A DNA stretch of 64,000 nucleotides, from contig JAFLTC010000002.1 of NCBI GenBank assembly GCA_022510615.1, forward strand, positions 1 to 64,000, in the 5' to 3' direction. This document shows, piece by piece, positions 31,072-39,874 of this stretch. Under the pieces are notes generated by a model, which was not told the DNA's origin, did not search any database, and was given only the letters and a program-made list of their open reading frames with translations. The stretch comes from Lachnospiraceae bacterium (lineage in GTDB: Bacteria > Bacillota > Clostridia > Lachnospirales > Lachnospiraceae). The stretch's first letter is position 1; each line of letters starts with the position of its first letter. The translations under genes and the position numbers were made by a program.

Positions 31072-32970
31072 ATGTTTTCAAATCACAGAAAAACCATTGG
31101 AGTATTTGTGGAAAGCGCAATCAACGAGTTTTCTAATAAGCTGTGTCAGGGAGTCATTTCTGAGGCGGAGAAAAAAGGGTATAATGTTGCCATTTTTACC
31201 CCTTACGGAAATTATGGAGAAAATGAGCGTTACTTTAAAGGGGATAACCAGCTATATCATTTGCCACCCTACGAAGATTTTGACGGCGTTATTGTAGCGT
31301 TGGACACGATGCAGAAGCAAGAGAGCCGGCAGATAGTTTTGGAACATATAAAAAACCGATGCCACTGTCCGGTAATCAGCGTGAGGGAACTGGTGGAGAA
31401 TGCCAATAATTTTTTTGTGGATAACTCTACCTGTATGGAAGGAATTATCCGACATTTTGTGGAAGAACATGGCTTTACCAGATTGTGTTTTATGTCGGGG
31501 CCTGAGAGCCACTGGGATGCGGTGGAGCGGATGGAATGCTTTAAAAGGGTAATGGCGGAGTATCAGCTCCCGGTGGGAGAGCATCAGCTGTTTTATGGTG
31601 ACTACTGGAAGAACAAAGGGGGGGAGGCCTGTGACTGGTTTTTAGAAGGACAGCAGATGCCACAGGCAATTATCTGCGCCAATGATTATATGGCGACTGC
31701 CGTGGCAAGTGAGCTCATTCGGCGGGGAATCCGGATTCCTGAAGAAATCTGTGTCAGCGGATATGACGGTATGGAGGATGCCCTGAAGTTTACCCCGTCT
31801 ATTACAACCATGAGTGTTCCCTTTTATGAAATGGGTAGAAAAGCCGTTGCTGTTATTGAGGAAAAGCAGGAAACACCGGAACAGGTTCAGGATTACTATT
31901 TTGATATCCGGCTTATGGCAGGGGAATCCTGCGGCTGCATGAAGGAAAATGGGACGGAAATAGTTAAAATGCGACGTGACTGGCACGAGGAGGCAAAGGT
32001 AGACCAGAACCGCCAGATGCAGTTTCACTTTTTGACGATTCATCTGTCAGCGAGCCATACAATCAGTGAAATGTCTGAACATATACAGAATTTTATTTTA
32101 AATATCGAGGGGATTAAGGATTATTGCGTCTGCTTCTGCGAGGATTTAAAAAACAGAGAAGATTTTTCCGATTACTCAGATACCATGGAAATGCGCATTG
32201 GAATGCGAAATGGTGTCAGTATGGGTCATATCAATATACCGTTTGACAAAAAGGAACTGCTTCCGTCGGAAATAACAGACGAAGGTCCACAAATCTGGTA
32301 CTTTACTCCGCTTCATTTTCAGGATAAAACCTTTGGGTATGAGGCCACCAGCTTTATGACACCGGAAATCACCGGAAATCTGTATTTGTATTGGAATATT
32401 ATTATCGGCAAAAAAATACAGGACACTCTGATTTATCATCAGATGCAAAATTTGATTGTGGAACTGGAAAATTTATATGACAGGGATTCTCTTACCGGTA
32501 TGTATAATCGGCGTGGGTTGGAAGACCGGGGAGGTAAGCTCTTTGAGGAAGCGAGAGAGGAGAAAAAACCGTTGTTCCTTTCCATTATCGATTTGGATGG
32601 CATGAAGCAAATTAATGACAATCACGGTCATGTGGAGGGAGACTATGCCCTGAAGATGATACAAAAGGCGATTTCTACCTCCTGTCGGGAGGAAAGTATT
32701 CAGGCCCGGTCTGGCGGAGATGAGTTTGTCGTAATTGGCAAGGACATTGATGAATCCGAGGGAGCGGCGTGGATGGAGGGAATCGATGCCTTTCTGACGA
32801 CCTTTAATCAAAGCGGTAAGAAGAAATATGATATTCATGCCAGCTACGGTTATGTATGCCGAATACCGGGGGAAAAGGATTCCATGGAAACCTACATAAA
32901 GGAAAGCGACGAGATTATGTACAAAAATAAAATAGAAAATAAGAAAAGAAGAAATGAGCCGCTGCGATAG
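31072..32970 (+). CDS. Diguanylate cyclase with LacI-type sugar-sensing domain
   Basis: A 632-residue cytoplasmic protein. Residues ~5-290 form a LacI-family periplasmic-binding-like sensor without the DNA-binding helices (IGVFVESAINEFSNKLCQGV, GVIVALDTMQ, AIICANDYMATAVASELIRRG, VSGYDG). A middle ~150-residue domain is unassigned. Residues ~465-620 are GGDEF: DSLTGMYNRRGLED, FLSIIDLDGMKQINDNHGH, ARSGGDEFVVI. The signature is intact; the usual inhibitory RxxD upstream of it is absent. It probably links a small ligand, perhaps a sugar, to c-di-GMP. AAAGGAGAAGGCC is the ribosome site. Confidence 0.9.
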   Translation: MFSNHRKTIGVFVESAINEFSNKLCQGVISEAEKKGYNVAIFTPYGNYGENERYFKGDNQLYHLPPYEDFDGVIVALDTMQKQESRQIVLEHIKNRCHCPVISVRELVENANNFFVDNSTCMEGIIRHFVEEHGFTRLCFMSGPESHWDAVERMECFKRVMAEYQLPVGEHQLFYGDYWKNKGGEACDWFLEGQQMPQAIICANDYMATAVASELIRRGIRIPEEICVSGYDGMEDALKFTPSITTMSVPFYEMGRKAVAVIEEKQETPEQVQDYYFDIRLMAGESCGCMKENGTEIVKMRRDWHEEAKVDQNRQMQFHFLTIHLSASHTISEMSEHIQNFILNIEGIKDYCVCFCEDLKNREDFSDYSDTMEMRIGMRNGVSMGHINIPFDKKELLPSEITDEGPQIWYFTPLHFQDKTFGYEATSFMTPEITGNLYLYWNIIIGKKIQDTLIYHQMQNLIVELENLYDRDSLTGMYNRRGLEDRGGKLFEEAREEKKPLFLSIIDLDGMKQINDNHGHVEGDYALKMIQKAISTSCREESIQARSGGDEFVVIGKDIDESEGAAWMEGIDAFLTTFNQSGKKKYDIHASYGYVCRIPGEKDSMETYIKESDEIMYKNKIENKKRRNEPLR

Positions 32971-32978
32971 CGGCTCAT
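32940..32978 (-). terminator. Terminator of hydF, overlapping the GGDEF gene end
   Basis: Ten-base arms ATGAGCCGCT (32954-32963) / AGCGGCTCAT (32969-32978). On the minus strand the stem is followed by TTCTTCTTTTCTT. The GGDEF stop codon lies within it. Confidence 0.7.
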
Positions 32979-32989
32979 ACTAGTATCAC

Positions 32990-34201
32990 CTATAAAAGAT
33001 CCCGGTAGTCTGGAAACGGCTGGATGCTACGTTTCAAAATTCCGTTGATACCGGCAATAAGAGTTCCATAATTGACAATCGGAACCTGCTGATCCCTTGC
33101 TTGGGCAATGCGGAAGGCCATTTCCTTCTGGCTCAATGTGCAGCCACCGCAGTGAACGACCATGGTGTATTTTGTCAAATCCTCTGGGAATCCGCCTCCG
33201 CTGCTTGTCTCAAAATTCAGATTTTTTCCGGTATACTCCCGAATCCAGCGGGGAAGCTTTACCGTTCCGATATCATCGCACTGGCGGTGGTGGGTACAGC
33301 CCTCTGCCATTAAGAGAGTATCTCCATCTTCCAGGGTTTCCAGTGTTTTTACTCCCCGAATCTGTTCCGCCAAATCGCCTTTGTAACGAGAAAATAAAAT
33401 GGAAAAGGAAGTCAGGTAAATTTCTTCCGGCGTATTTTTCGATACAGAGGCAAATGCCTGGGAATCGGTTATGACAAGCTTTGGCTTTTTTCCCATTTCC
33501 GCCAGAGTAGAAGGCAGCTCGGTATCCCGACAGACCATGGCACTGGCCCCGGACTCTAAAACGTCCCGGATTACCTGCTGCTGGGGCAGAATCAGTCGTC
33601 CTTTCGGTGCTGCCGAGTCAATCGGTATGACCAGTATAACAAAATCTCCCGGCGATAAAAGATCGCCGACAATCTTTCCGGTCTGGTTTTCTGCCGGTAT
33701 TTTCCCGGCAATCAATTCCTTTAATTCATGGATATGATATCCGGTAAGAGAGCTGACGCAGATATCTCCCATATCGGAAATTTCTTTTTCTTTTTCCTTC
33801 CATTCATCCTGCTTGTTCAGTACGACAATATAAGGAATTTCTTTTTTCTTAACCAAATCTAAAATTGACTCTTCAAAGGAAAAATCACTGGCGGCGTGGG
33901 AGCCGTCGGCAACAATCAGGGCAATATCGGTTTTGTTCAGTACACTCTTTGCCTTCTTAATCCGTTCCTCGCCAAGAATGCCGTCATCGTCCAGACCGGG
34001 CGTATCAATCAGCATAACCGGACCGAGAGGAAGAATCTCCATGGCCTTATAGACCGGGTCTGTGGTGGTGCCCTTTACCTCTGATACAATCGCCAGTTCC
34101 TGTCCGGTAATGGCATTGATAAGGCTGGATTTGCCGGCATTTCTCCGCCCGAACAGGGAAATATGAATCCGTTCGCCCTTTGGTGTGCTGTTCATTGACA
34201 T
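32990..34201 (-). CDS. hydF: [FeFe]-hydrogenase maturation GTPase HydF
   Basis: A 403-residue GTPase and iron-sulfur scaffold. G1 GRRNAGKSS (~18-26), G2 GTTTDPV, G3 DTPGLDDDG, G4 NKQD, then a middle domain and the C-terminal cluster ligands CTHHR (CxH) and HCGGC. HydF carries the 2Fe precursor of the H-cluster and hands it to the hydrogenase. hydE and hydG are not in the window. AGGAAGTGAG lies before the start. Presence shows the cell makes an [FeFe]-hydrogenase, hence anaerobic metabolism. Confidence 0.96.
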   Translation of the reverse strand: MSMNSTPKGERIHISLFGRRNAGKSSLINAITGQELAIVSEVKGTTTDPVYKAMEILPLGPVMLIDTPGLDDDGILGEERIKKAKSVLNKTDIALIVADGSHAASDFSFEESILDLVKKKEIPYIVVLNKQDEWKEKEKEISDMGDICVSSLTGYHIHELKELIAGKIPAENQTGKIVGDLLSPGDFVILVIPIDSAAPKGRLILPQQQVIRDVLESGASAMVCRDTELPSTLAEMGKKPKLVITDSQAFASVSKNTPEEIYLTSFSILFSRYKGDLAEQIRGVKTLETLEDGDTLLMAEGCTHHRQCDDIGTVKLPRWIREYTGKNLNFETSSGGGFPEDLTKYTMVVHCGGCTLSQKEMAFRIAQARDQQVPIVNYGTLIAGINGILKRSIQPFPDYRDLL

Positions 34202-34250
34202 AAAAGCTCACTTCCTTTTTGCTGGGTATATCTTTTTCCGTTACTGGTAG

Positions 34251-34622
34251 TTACTTCACTAAAGTAATGCCTCCGATAACCGGCAGCGTTTTTGCTTCAC
34301 CGGAGCAAGCGTTGACAATGCCGATAATAAAGTATACAAGAGAGATAATTCCCACGGCGGTATTAACAGTTATACGAATATAAGTGTTCAGTACCCCGAA
34401 GGATAAAATTGTAGCCGCAAAAATGGCAATCCTGCCGATTGCCTGTAATGCAATATTAAAAATAAAAAGCAGCAGGCCCTGGTTGGCATGAAATTTTGCA
34501 TATTGTGAATCCTTGGCGGCAAACAGAGGAATCAAAAATAAAATGCCAAAATAAGCAAGTACTCCATATACTTTATTGCCCTTTACATCTTCTGTGTTAA
34601 ATACAATATTTTCCTGTTCCAT
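34251..34622 (-). CDS. DUF4870-type membrane protein
   Basis: A 123-residue protein with three hydrophobic segments (~20-34, ~48-73, ~82-108) and the pattern GVLAYFGILFLIPLF...KFHANQGLLLF, the H-A-N-Q-G-L-L motif typical of the DUF4870/TM2-like family. GAAAGGAGTTTCTC precedes the ATG on the minus strand. It is 49 bases upstream of hydF on the same strand; cotranscription is possible but no functional link is evident. Confidence 0.8.
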   Translation of the reverse strand: MEQENIVFNTEDVKGNKVYGVLAYFGILFLIPLFAAKDSQYAKFHANQGLLLFIFNIALQAIGRIAIFAATILSFGVLNTYIRITVNTAVGIISLVYFIIGIVNACSGEAKTLPVIGGITLVK

Positions 34623-34698
34623 GAGAAACTCCTTTCATTTTGTAAAATTCTGTACTTAAATGTTATAATAATTTTTTAAAATTTGCAAGGGAAACTAC

Positions 34699-34727
34699 TT
34701 GTGGTCGAAAGAAATTTGTGTTATGAT
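34699..34727 (+). promoter_or_regulatory. Possible promoter of the small acidic protein
   Basis: TTGTGG (34699-34704), 17-base spacer, TATGAT (34722-34727), divergent from the DUF4870 gene; start codon 41 bases downstream. Confidence 0.55.
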
Positions 34728-34767
34728 TATATCAAATAATATGGTAATGTAGCGAAGGAGGGGGACG

Positions 34768-34914
34768 ATGGAGCAGTTTTTGACGGATGATGATTTGTTC
34801 GGCTTGCTGGAGGAGTTAGACCAGGAAGAGGCAGAGATGCAGATTATGGAAGTAGAAATGGAGGCTTCTAATCGCAGGTTCGAGGAAATTATTCAGAAGC
34901 ACAAGATGGAATAA
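34768..34914 (+). CDS. Small acidic protein, 48 residues
   Basis: A short frame translating MEQFLTDDDLFGLLEELDQE and on to IIQKHKME, highly acidic and probably one long helix with Met-rich heptads. GAAGGAGGGGGACG gives a very strong ribosome site, and a promoter lies upstream, which together support a real gene. It ends 72 bases before the fucosidase start and may be the first gene of that operon. No family recognised. Confidence 0.6.
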   Translation: MEQFLTDDDLFGLLEELDQEEAEMQIMEVEMEASNRRFEEIIQKHKME

Positions 34915-34986
34915 GGACATCCGCACAGGCAGATGTTCTTATTTTTTTGTACATGGTGGGAAAAAAGTGTGCAAATGGAGGGAAGT

Positions 34987-37215
34987 ATGAGCCGGCTGTT
35001 TTATAATGCGCCAGCGAATGGGAACTGGGACAAAGCGCTGCCTATTGGGAACGGAAAGCTGGGAGCGATGATTTTCGGGGAGGCAGCTACAGAGCATTAT
35101 CAGTTGAATGAGGATTCCCTCTGGTACGGAGGGGAAATGGACAGGGTAAACCCGGATGCCAGGAAAAATCTTGAACGGATAAGGGAACTTATTTTTAAGG
35201 GGAAGATACCTGAGGCGGAGCGGCTGTTAAAGTATGCCTTTACCGGGACACCCCAAAGTGAGCGCTCCTACCAGACGTTAGGGGATATGTATCTGGACTT
35301 GATGGATACCGTGACAGAACCCGTGGAATATGAGAGAGAGCTGGATTTGGAAACGGCAATCCACCGGGTAAAAGTAAAGGATAAAAAAAGCGGGATTACC
35401 TATGCCCGGGAAACCCTTGCCGCGAAAGAGGAGAATGTCATTGTAATCCGTCTTAGTGCGGACCGTCCGGGGAGCATTTCGGCAGGAGCCATGATTAGCA
35501 GACAGTGTTTTTATAACAGGGCATGGCATGATACCGATACCGCATATTTCTCCGGAAATACCGGAGGGAGCGGTGTGGAGTTTTGTGCCGGCATAAAAAT
35601 GGTGGCAGAGGGTGCCGGGGTGGAGGCACTGGGAGAGCATGTGATTACAAGACAGGCAGATGCCGTTACCATCTTTATTACAGCGGCCACTACCTTTCGG
35701 GAGAAAGAAATTGAAGAAGCGGTGAAACGGTGTCTTTGTCAGGCGTCACAGTACACCTATGAAGAAATAAAAAGGCGTCATATAGAAGAATACCAGCATT
35801 ACTTTCATGCCTGCCGCCTAAAGTTAGAGTATGATACAGAGAAGGAAACAGTACCGACCGATGAACGCCTGAAGGCGGAAAAAATCGATAACGGTCTGAT
35901 TAATACTTATTTTGATTATGGAAGATATCTGCTGATTTCCTGTAGTCGTCCGGGTTCTCTGCCGGCAAATTTACAGGGAATATGGAATGACAGTCTAAAT
36001 CCGCCATGGGGATCGAAGTACACCATTAATATCAATACCCAGATGAATTACTGGCCGGCGGAAAGTCTTGGTCTGTCAGAATGCCAGAGGCCTCTTTTTG
36101 ATTTAATCAAGAGAATGGCGGAAAAAGGGAAAAGAACCGCAGAGGAAATGTACGGATGCCGGGGCTTTGTGGCACACCACAATACCGACATCTGGGCAGA
36201 TACGGCACCGCAGGATATGTATATCCCGGCAACCTACTGGGTCATGGGCGGTGCATGGCTTTGCACCCACATCTGGGAGCATTATGAATATACAAAGAAC
36301 AAAAGCTTTTTAAGGGAGATGTATCCGGTATTAAGAGATGCCGTTTTGTTCTTTGTAGATTTTTTAGTGGAGCATCAGGGATATTATGTCACCTGTCCGT
36401 CGGTTTCACCGGAAAACACTTATATTCTGCCGGATGGGACAAGGGGCTGTAACAGCTTTGGCGTGACAATGGATAATGAAATTTTGCGGGATTTATTTTG
36501 TCAGTTTTTACAGGCAGCAGAACTTTTACAGGAGAAAGATACGGACTTTCTTAGCGAGGTTCGTGACCGTCTGGAGCAGCTGCCGCCAATGCGGATTGGT
36601 TCCAAGGGCCAGCTTTTAGAGTGGATTGAGGAATATGGGGAGGCAGAACCGGGGCACCGGCACATTTCCCACCTCTATGGTTTATATCCGTCAACACAGA
36701 TTATGGTGGATAAGACGCCGGAGCTTGCGAAAGCCGCCAGGGTTACTCTTGCCCTTCGGCTGGAAAACGGAGGGGGACATACCGGCTGGAGCCGGGCGTG
36801 GATGATTAATTTGTACGCCAGACTCTGGGAGGAAGAAAATGCGTATCAGAATCTGATTGCCCTGTTAAAAAAATCAACATTGCCAAATTTGTTAGATACC
36901 CATCCGCCATTTCAGATTGATGGAAACTTCGGTGCTACGGCGGCGATAGGAGAAATGCTGTTACAGTCAAATGGCGGGCGTACCGTTATTCTGCCGGCAC
37001 TTCCGAAAGCCTGGGATAAAGGGGAAATTCGGGGAATCCGGGGACGGGGCGGAGTTCAATATGATTTTTCATGGGAAAAGGGAAAGGTGACGGAACTGAC
37101 CGCCACGGCGTTGTGTGAGGTGGAAAAGCTGAAACTGATAATAAATGAAAGAGAAACAGAACTATCTCTGAAACAGGGAGAGAGTTATCATTATGAAAAG
37201 AAGCTACGGTACTAA
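34987..37215 (+). CDS. Glycoside hydrolase family 95 alpha-L-fucosidase-like
   Basis: A 742-residue enzyme without signal peptide. N-terminal beta domain: NAPANGNWDKALPIGNGKLG, EDSLWYGG; the (alpha/alpha)6 core has NLQGIWNDSLNPPWGSKYT, INTQMNYWPAE, and the late GHRHISHLYGLYPST, GHTGWSRAWMINLYARL and DGNFGATAAIGEML, all GH95 hallmarks. GH95 inverting enzymes act mainly on alpha-1,2-fucose (some are galactosidases), as on mucin or milk glycans. ATG 34987 follows TGGAGGGAAGT; a start at 34933 is less likely. Intracellular location means small fucosyl-oligosaccharides must be imported. Confidence 0.92.
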   Translation: MSRLFYNAPANGNWDKALPIGNGKLGAMIFGEAATEHYQLNEDSLWYGGEMDRVNPDARKNLERIRELIFKGKIPEAERLLKYAFTGTPQSERSYQTLGDMYLDLMDTVTEPVEYERELDLETAIHRVKVKDKKSGITYARETLAAKEENVIVIRLSADRPGSISAGAMISRQCFYNRAWHDTDTAYFSGNTGGSGVEFCAGIKMVAEGAGVEALGEHVITRQADAVTIFITAATTFREKEIEEAVKRCLCQASQYTYEEIKRRHIEEYQHYFHACRLKLEYDTEKETVPTDERLKAEKIDNGLINTYFDYGRYLLISCSRPGSLPANLQGIWNDSLNPPWGSKYTININTQMNYWPAESLGLSECQRPLFDLIKRMAEKGKRTAEEMYGCRGFVAHHNTDIWADTAPQDMYIPATYWVMGGAWLCTHIWEHYEYTKNKSFLREMYPVLRDAVLFFVDFLVEHQGYYVTCPSVSPENTYILPDGTRGCNSFGVTMDNEILRDLFCQFLQAAELLQEKDTDFLSEVRDRLEQLPPMRIGSKGQLLEWIEEYGEAEPGHRHISHLYGLYPSTQIMVDKTPELAKAARVTLALRLENGGGHTGWSRAWMINLYARLWEEENAYQNLIALLKKSTLPNLLDTHPPFQIDGNFGATAAIGEMLLQSNGGRTVILPALPKAWDKGEIRGIRGRGGVQYDFSWEKGKVTELTATALCEVEKLKLIINERETELSLKQGESYHYEKKLRY

Positions 37216-37250
37216 ACAGATTTGGTGATCTAGCGTCTTTTCAAAATAAA

Positions 37251-37319
37251 AAAATCCACTAATCAGCGAGAGCTTTTGATGCGAAGCATTATTTCCGCTC
37301 GAGTCGATTAGTGGATTTT
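37251..37319 (+). terminator. Large inverted repeat, bidirectional terminator
   Basis: Fourteen-base arms AAAATCCACTAATC (37251-37264) and GATTAGTGGATTTT (37306-37319), with CGAG/CTCG and ATGC/GCAT pairings inside. U-runs lie on both strands, matching a convergent pair of genes. Confidence 0.8.
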
Positions 37320-37410
37320 CTTGATTATTTAAAACTATCGAAAACGATAGCCGAGTTTACATAAAACCTATTTTTTAATTTATTTTTGGATAAAATTTGT
37401 TTTCAATCAA

Positions 37411-37488
37411 TTACTTGTTGTCAATCCAATATGCCCATATGGAAATGGCAAGGACAACGACAACTCCAATTGCAATTTTTACAATCAT
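37411..37488 (-). CDS. 25-residue single-helix membrane peptide
   Basis: The minus strand reads MIVKIAIGVVVVLAISIWAY then WIDNK and stop: one hydrophobic helix with a charged end. AAAGGAG lies nine bases ahead of the ATG, but that site is in the 3' arm of a perfect 10-bp hairpin (37498-37521). The gene overlaps the last 68 bases of the 169-residue frame in another frame. Small size, hydrophobicity and locked ribosome site fit a tightly controlled membrane peptide or a translationally coupled product; toxicity is not shown. Confidence 0.6.
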   Translation of the reverse strand: MIVKIAIGVVVVLAISIWAYWIDNK

Positions 37489-37930
37489 GGACAAACTCCT
37501 TTCCTAATATTTTAGGAAAGGAAATTCCTTTCTCGCCGTCCTGATTGTGAATATAGCGAATGATTTTACTGATTCCGCTGTTTTCTGTTTCCAAATAACG
37601 GGTAAGGACCGTTTTTAGCATTAAGGAAAAAGAATTATGGTTTGTTGTTAAAACAGATACATAAGGGAAATAGAAAAGTTGTCTTCCCCTGTTCCGAAGG
37701 GATGCCTGTAATACCGTTCTTGTTCTGTCGGCACCAATGATTTCACTGTTACACATGTCCCGGTAAAGCCGGGAGGATGCAGGCTGGCAAGCACTCTGGG
37801 AAAGAGGAATTCCGTTTTCGGCATGCAAAAATATGACAGCAGATGTCTTTACGGAATGAATACCGGAAAGAATCAAAGCTGCCAGAAGAACCCACATAAT
37901 ATATTTTTTCTGTGTGTTCCGGTGTCGCAT
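37421..37930 (-). CDS. Hypothetical secreted or membrane-anchored protein
   Basis: A 169-residue protein with a basic N-terminus and one hydrophobic helix (MRHRNTQKKYIMWVLLAALI, continuing LSGIHSV), so exported or anchored. The rest is polar with two or three histidines and a Cys-rich end (CKNCNWSCRCPC) that overlaps the 25-residue ORF and may be non-conserved. AAGGAGG sits ahead of ATG 37930; the longer frame to 38071 has no ribosome site. An attenuator-like terminator lies directly upstream and a promoter farther up. No family recognised. Confidence 0.6.
   Translation of the reverse strand: MRHRNTQKKYIMWVLLAALILSGIHSVKTSAVIFLHAENGIPLSQSACQPASSRLYRDMCNSEIIGADRTRTVLQASLRNRGRQLFYFPYVSVLTTNHNSFSLMLKTVLTRYLETENSGISKIIRYIHNQDGEKGISFPKILGKEFVHDCKNCNWSCRCPCHFHMGILD
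37498..37521 (-). promoter_or_regulatory. Hairpin hiding the ribosome site of the 25-residue peptide
   Basis: Perfect 10-bp arms CCTTTCCTAA / TTAGGAAAGG with a four-base loop, read on the minus strand. The 3' arm includes most of the AAAGGAG site for the ORF starting at 37488. Ribosomes translating the 169-residue frame would pass through and open it. Confidence 0.7.
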
Positions 37931-37948
37931 ACAGGAACCTCCTTGTTT

Positions 37949-37978
37949 AAAAAGGTTCTTAGCATAAAGCTTAGAACC
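37949..37978 (-). terminator. Leader terminator (putative attenuator) of the 169-residue gene
   Basis: Minus strand GGTTCTAAGC / GCTAAGAACC, a ten-base stem with one mismatch, followed by TTTTT. It lies between the promoter at 38003-38031 and the AAGGAGG ribosome site, so it would stop transcription before the gene unless read through. Confidence 0.75.
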
Positions 37979-38002
37979 CCTTCCTGAGCCAGTCCTAATA
38001 AA

Positions 38003-38031
38003 AGAATAACACGCTCCACAATTTTTGTAAA
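38003..38031 (-). promoter_or_regulatory. SigA-type promoter of the 169-residue gene
   Basis: Minus strand TTTACA (38026-38031), 17-base spacer, TATTCT (38003-38008). Confidence 0.6.
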
Positions 38032-38048
38032 CGGCTATTCCCGAATTG

Positions 38049-38089
38049 GAAAAAAACGGGCTGTATACCAAACCGGTACACAGCCTGTT
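38049..38089 (-). terminator. Terminator of pckA
   Basis: Minus-strand stem AACAGGCTGTGTACC / GGTATACAGCCCGTT with one mismatch, followed by a T-run (TTTTT). Confidence 0.9.
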
Positions 38090-38131
38090 AATTTTAACCT
38101 ATTATAATATCTATAATCCGTACAGTTACTA

Positions 38132-39736
38132 TTATACCTGAGGTCCTGCAGAAACTAATGCCTTTCCTGCATCATTTCCTTCATATTTTGCAAAGTTCTT
38201 ATTGAATCTCTGTGCTAAATCTTTTGCCTTTGTCTCCCACTCGGAAGCATCTGCATAGGTATCACGAGGGTCAAGAATGTTTGTATCAACACCCACAAGC
38301 TCTGTTGGAACCTCAAAATTGAAGTAAGGTATTGTCTTAGTCGGTGAATTGAGAATGTCACCGTTCAGGATTGCATCAATAATACCACGGGTATCGCGAA
38401 TGGAAATACGCTTTCCGCTACCATTCCATCCTGTATTTACCAGGTAAGCCTTAGCACCGCTCTGCTGCATTTTCTTAACGAGCTCCTCAGCATATTTTGT
38501 AGGAGGAAGCTCCAAAAATGCCTGTCCGAAGCAAGCGGAGAAAGTAGGAGTAGGCTCCGTAATACCACGCTCTGTACCTGCAAGTTTAGCCGTAAATCCT
38601 GAGAGGAAATAATACTGTGTCTGCTCAGGAGTCAGGATAGATACAGGAGGAAGTACGCCGAAGGCATCTGCTGACAAAAAGATTACGTTCTTAGCTGCCG
38701 GTGCAGAAGAAACAGGGCGAACAATTTTCTCAATGTGGTTAATCGGATAAGATACACGTGTATTCTCTGTCACACTCTTATCATCAAAATCAATCTTACC
38801 ATTCGCATCTAATGTTACATTCTCAAGAAGTGCGTCACGCTTGATTGCGTTGTAGATATCCGGCTCGGATTCTTTGTCAAGGTTGATAACTTTAGCATAG
38901 CAGCCGCCCTCAAAGTTAAACACACCGTTATCATCCCAGCCATGTTCGTCATCACCGATCAGGAGACGCTTAGGATCTGTAGACAGGGTTGTCTTACCTG
39001 TACCGGAGAGACCGAAGAAGATAGCCGTATTCTCACCGTTCATATCTGTATTTGCAGAGCAATGCATGGAAGCAATACCCTTCAATGGCAGATAATAGTT
39101 CATCATTGAGAACATACCCTTCTTCATTTCACCGCCGTACCATGTATTAATGATAACCTGCTCACGGCTTGTGATATTGAATGCGATAGCTGTTTCAGAG
39201 TTAAGACCAAGCTCTTTATAGTTGTCAACTTTTGCTTTTGAAGCATTGTAAACGATGAAATCAGGCTCGAAGTCTTTCAGTTCATCTTCTGTAGGCTGAA
39301 TGAACATGTTTTTAACAAAATGAGCCTGCCATGCAACCTCAACGATAAAACGGATTGACATTCTTGTATCTTTGTTTGCACCGCAGAAAGCATCTACTAC
39401 AAAAAGTCTCTTGTCAGAAAGCTCTTTGATCGCAATATCCTTTAATGTACTCCATGCTTCCTCTGAAACCGGGTGGTTATCATTTTTGTACTCGTCAGAA
39501 GTCCACCAAACGGTATCCTTGGAATTCTCGTCCATTACTATGTACTTGTCCTGTGGAGAACGACCGGTATAGATACCTGTCATTACGTTAACTGCACCAA
39601 GTTCACTCTCCTGTCCTTTTTCAAAGCCCTCTAAATTCGACTTTGTCTCTTCTTCAAATAACAAGTCATAAGAAGGGTTGTAAACGATTTCTTTGGTTCC
39701 GGTAATACCATATTTGCTTAAATCAATCTGTGCCAC
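38132..39736 (-). CDS. pckA: Phosphoenolpyruvate carboxykinase (ATP)
   Basis: A 534-residue enzyme, full length for the family. Key motifs: [11 protein letters not shown], the Walker-like [14 protein letters not shown] kinase loop, [22 protein letters not shown] with the metal Asp and substrate Lys region, and [13 protein letters not shown]. It interconverts oxaloacetate and PEP using ATP; in gut anaerobes it often runs toward carboxylation, feeding succinate or propionate fermentation. AAAGAGGTAGATTGTAAAGTGGC.. precedes the ATG. Single-gene unit with promoter 39811-39839 and terminator. Confidence 0.96.
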   Translation of the reverse strand: MAQIDLSKYGITGTKEIVYNPSYDLLFEEETKSNLEGFEKGQESELGAVNVMTGIYTGRSPQDKYIVMDENSKDTVWWTSDEYKNDNHPVSEEAWSTLKDIAIKELSDKRLFVVDAFCGANKDTRMSIRFIVEVAWQAHFVKNMFIQPTEDELKDFEPDFIVYNASKAKVDNYKELGLNSETAIAFNITSREQVIINTWYGGEMKKGMFSMMNYYLPLKGIASMHCSANTDMNGENTAIFFGLSGTGKTTLSTDPKRLLIGDDEHGWDDNGVFNFEGGCYAKVINLDKESEPDIYNAIKRDALLENVTLDANGKIDFDDKSVTENTRVSYPINHIEKIVRPVSSAPAAKNVIFLSADAFGVLPPVSILTPEQTQYYFLSGFTAKLAGTERGITEPTPTFSACFGQAFLELPPTKYAEELVKKMQQSGAKAYLVNTGWNGSGKRISIRDTRGIIDAILNGDILNSPTKTIPYFNFEVPTELVGVDTNILDPRDTYADASEWETKAKDLAQRFNKNFAKYEGNDAGKALVSAGPQV

Positions 39737-39810
39737 TTTACAATCTACCTCTTTTCTTTAATATTTTTTGAGTTTGGGTAAATAAAGGAAAATACCAAAA
39801 CTCCCACATC

Positions 39811-39839
39811 ATTATACATGATGAAGTAGTAAAAATCAA
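39811..39839 (-). promoter_or_regulatory. SigA-type promoter of pckA
   Basis: Minus strand TTGATT (39834-39839), 17-base spacer, TATAAT (39811-39816), about 75 bases before the start codon. Confidence 0.75.
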
Positions 39840-39874
39840 TAAAATCCTGTAAATTTCTAAATCAACGGAATTTA

